Source: Bdellovibrionales bacterium
GTDB taxonomy: Bacteria; Bdellovibrionota; Bdellovibrionia; Bdellovibrionales; UBA1609
NCBI GenBank assembly: GCA_016716765.1
Contig: JADJVA010000020.1
Location: 248,001 to 312,000, forward strand
Direction: 5' to 3'
DNA length: 64,000 nt
Shown: positions 62,829 through 64,000 of the stretch, piece after piece
Layout of the letters: each line of letters starts with the position of its first letter
Numbering within the stretch: position 1 is the first letter of the stretch
Notes under the pieces: generated by a model
Seen by the model: only the letters and a program-made list of their open reading frames with translations
Told to the model about the DNA's origin: nothing
The model's database searches: none
Position numbers and translations under genes: made by a program

Positions 62829-63464
62829 ATGAAAGTACGATTCTTTATTCTTAGTAAAATTGCTGTTTTATTTCTTGTTTCGACAAGCATCAAGGCTCAG
62901 GTCCAGGTTCCAAATCTCCGTCTTAAGACAGGGATATTCCTGACCACTGTATCTGCGGGAGATGCCGTCGAAAGCCAGCCCCTCAATAGCTCGTTGACGT
63001 TTCAACCCACGATTTTATGGGATTTGAATTCATTTGGTTCCCGAGTGGGCATTCATTATATTGGAGACTTTGACAGTGACTTCGGAATGATTCCAATTTC
63101 TGGATTGGGATTTAGCGGATACTTTTACCCCTACGGAATCAGCTCCTCAAACCTCACCACAGATGACAACATCACGATCCAAAAGCACAAGACCAGTCCC
63201 TTTGTCTACGGCGGACTCACCCCTACCAATTTCAATTTAAATAAAACTGAAAGTGATGATCCCGACAATCCGATCACCTTCAGCTCCCTTGTTTTTGAGG
63301 TTTCTCTCGGTGTCGGGGTAGATTATCCACTCAGAGCGAATACACTGCTCTCGGTTGAGTTGGATCACCGCTTCGGATCAGCGGATGAAAATCAAGGGAA
63401 AACCGGAAACCTTCGCTATAGCGCGACAGGAATCATGTTTTCCTTTACAACGAGTTACTTTTAG
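62829..63464 (+). CDS. Small outer-membrane beta-barrel, paralogue of 61182-61817
   Basis: 211 residues with a signal peptide (ending STSIKAQ, about 23). Strands of the barrel type are visible throughout (GSRVGIHYIGDFDSDFG, FSGYFYPYGISSS, EVSLGVGVDYPL), ending in TSYF with a terminal Phe. It starts 57 bases from the divergent PEGA-TPR lipoprotein, and its 3' end overlaps the 3' end of the MotB-like gene by 20 bases, an unusually tight tail-to-tail arrangement. Confidence 0.77.
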   Translation: MKVRFFILSKIAVLFLVSTSIKAQVQVPNLRLKTGIFLTTVSAGDAVESQPLNSSLTFQPTILWDLNSFGSRVGIHYIGDFDSDFGMIPISGLGFSGYFYPYGISSSNLTTDDNITIQKHKTSPFVYGGLTPTNFNLNKTESDDPDNPITFSSLVFEVSLGVGVDYPLRANTLLSVELDHRFGSADENQGKTGNLRYSATGIMFSFTTSYF

Positions 63465-64000
63465 TCTGAACCTCTTTTTCTATTTCTTTTGCTCGGTTTT
63501 CCATTTCCAAGACTTTGGACTTTAGTTTTTCAATTTCTTGTTTTTCTTTTTCGGCCTTTTGAATCTCTTTCATTTTCATATTGGCTTCGTTGATCCGTGC
63601 TTGAGCCTGTTCAGCCCTCTTCTTCAAGTCCTCTGAAGTGAGGACCTGAGTCCCACCTTGACCGTCCAATATGAGCTCCCGGCTTTTCTCTTCTGGGTCC
63701 TTCATTTCTTGCGACGAAAATTGCGGGGAACGCAAAGCTTTCGAAGCCGCGTCTACGTCATGGCCAAAGTCGACATTGATGACCACGCGACGATTAATCT
63801 TCAGGTTCTCAGCAATAATCTTTCCATCCTTATCCCGATTAGCAGCCAAGGGCAGTGAAGAACCATAGCCTTCTGCCTTCAAGCGATCAGCTGGGAAACC
63901 GTCAGCTTCAAACTGCCTCACGACTCGAGAGGAACGAGCTGCTGACAGCTCCCAATTCGTCGGAAACAGAGCTGAAGATATCGGGACATCATCTGTGTGT
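63445..64000 (-). CDS. MotB/OmpA-family stator-like protein, C-terminal part with coiled-coil tail
   Basis: Partial at the right edge: the frame is open to 64000 and the N-terminus lies outside the window. The visible OmpA/MotB peptidoglycan-binding part reads TDDVPISSALFPTNWELSAA, then GYGSSLPLAANRD and NLKINRRVVINVDF, the MotB form of the domain rather than plain OmpA. After it comes a C-terminal extension of about 110 residues (DAASKALRSPQFSSQ ... KRAEQAQARINEANMKMKEI ... MENRAKEIEKEVQ) that is a charged coiled coil, absent from normal MotB. It may contact the motor partners in this locus. MotA, if present, would lie beyond the window. Confidence 0.85.
   Translation of the reverse strand, partial: HTDDVPISSALFPTNWELSAARSSRVVRQFEADGFPADRLKAEGYGSSLPLAANRDKDGKIIAENLKINRRVVINVDFGHDVDAASKALRSPQFSSQEMKDPEEKSRELILDGQGGTQVLTSEDLKKRAEQAQARINEANMKMKEIQKAEKEKQEIEKLKSKVLEMENRAKEIEKEVQTKSNSL

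Noticed and set aside
1..64000. tRNA, rRNA, CRISPR, prophage, insertion sequence or toxin-antitoxin elements
   Set aside because: No cloverleaf, repeat-spacer array, transposase, integrase or phage structural gene was recognised in any frame.

Overview
The window looks like a chromosomal segment of a predatory or Bdellovibrio-like bacterium (Bdellovibrionota / former Oligoflexia). This is inferred, not proven. The basis is the density of lipoproteins with long Ser/Thr-rich mature parts, giant FG-GAP and Ig-like surface proteins, PilZ and STAS regulators, flagellar-motor paralogues, a CPAF-like protease, and the conserved housekeeping block prs-rplY-pth-ychF. No rRNA, tRNA, CRISPR array, prophage or insertion sequence was recognised.

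Layout. 1-8 kb: the 3' end of an RCC1-repeat protein, a His-rich periplasmic protein, a phosphoribosyltransferase/GMC-oxidoreductase pair, a small lipoprotein, an LPMO-like protein with a predicted mature N-terminal histidine, a TIGR01777-SRPBCC fusion, a membrane AraC-type regulator and a CheY-like receiver. 8-13 kb: an SPFH protein with a small membrane partner, then the peroxide defence block ahpF-ahpC divergent from oxyR, with nested ATCGAT palindromes between them. 13-26 kb: secreted and outer-membrane proteins, cysK, two PilZ paralogues, a subtilisin/CPAF-like protease operon, a methyltransferase-like protein and a coiled-coil SH3 protein. 26-33 kb: housekeeping genes (amidase, rph, rdgB, STAS protein, prs, rplY, pth, ychF) and a STAS-zinc-ribbon protein. 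33-36 kb: ppk1 and a ppx/gppA gene interrupted by one in-frame TGA. 36-58 kb: one long minus-strand run of closely spaced genes for envelope proteins: two giant paralogous FN3/FG-GAP lipoproteins (the second broken by a single-base frameshift), a 2048-residue Ig-like lipoprotein, two outer-membrane barrels, a VWA/MIDAS protein and a membrane-anchored protein. 58-64 kb: a motor-like locus with a natural FliF-FliG fusion, a translationally coupled partner, two paralogous small barrels, a PEGA-TPR lipoprotein and the C-terminal part of a MotB-type stator protein.

Two parts look most worth following up. The first is the FliF-FliG fusion/MotB/PEGA-TPR/barrel locus at the right end, which reads as an envelope-spanning motor or a modified flagellar basal structure. 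The second is the 36-58 kb operon, which combines integrin-alpha-like beta-propellers with a separate MIDAS-bearing VWA protein, and may be a prey- or surface-binding adhesion complex. Both functions are inferred from domain content and gene order only.
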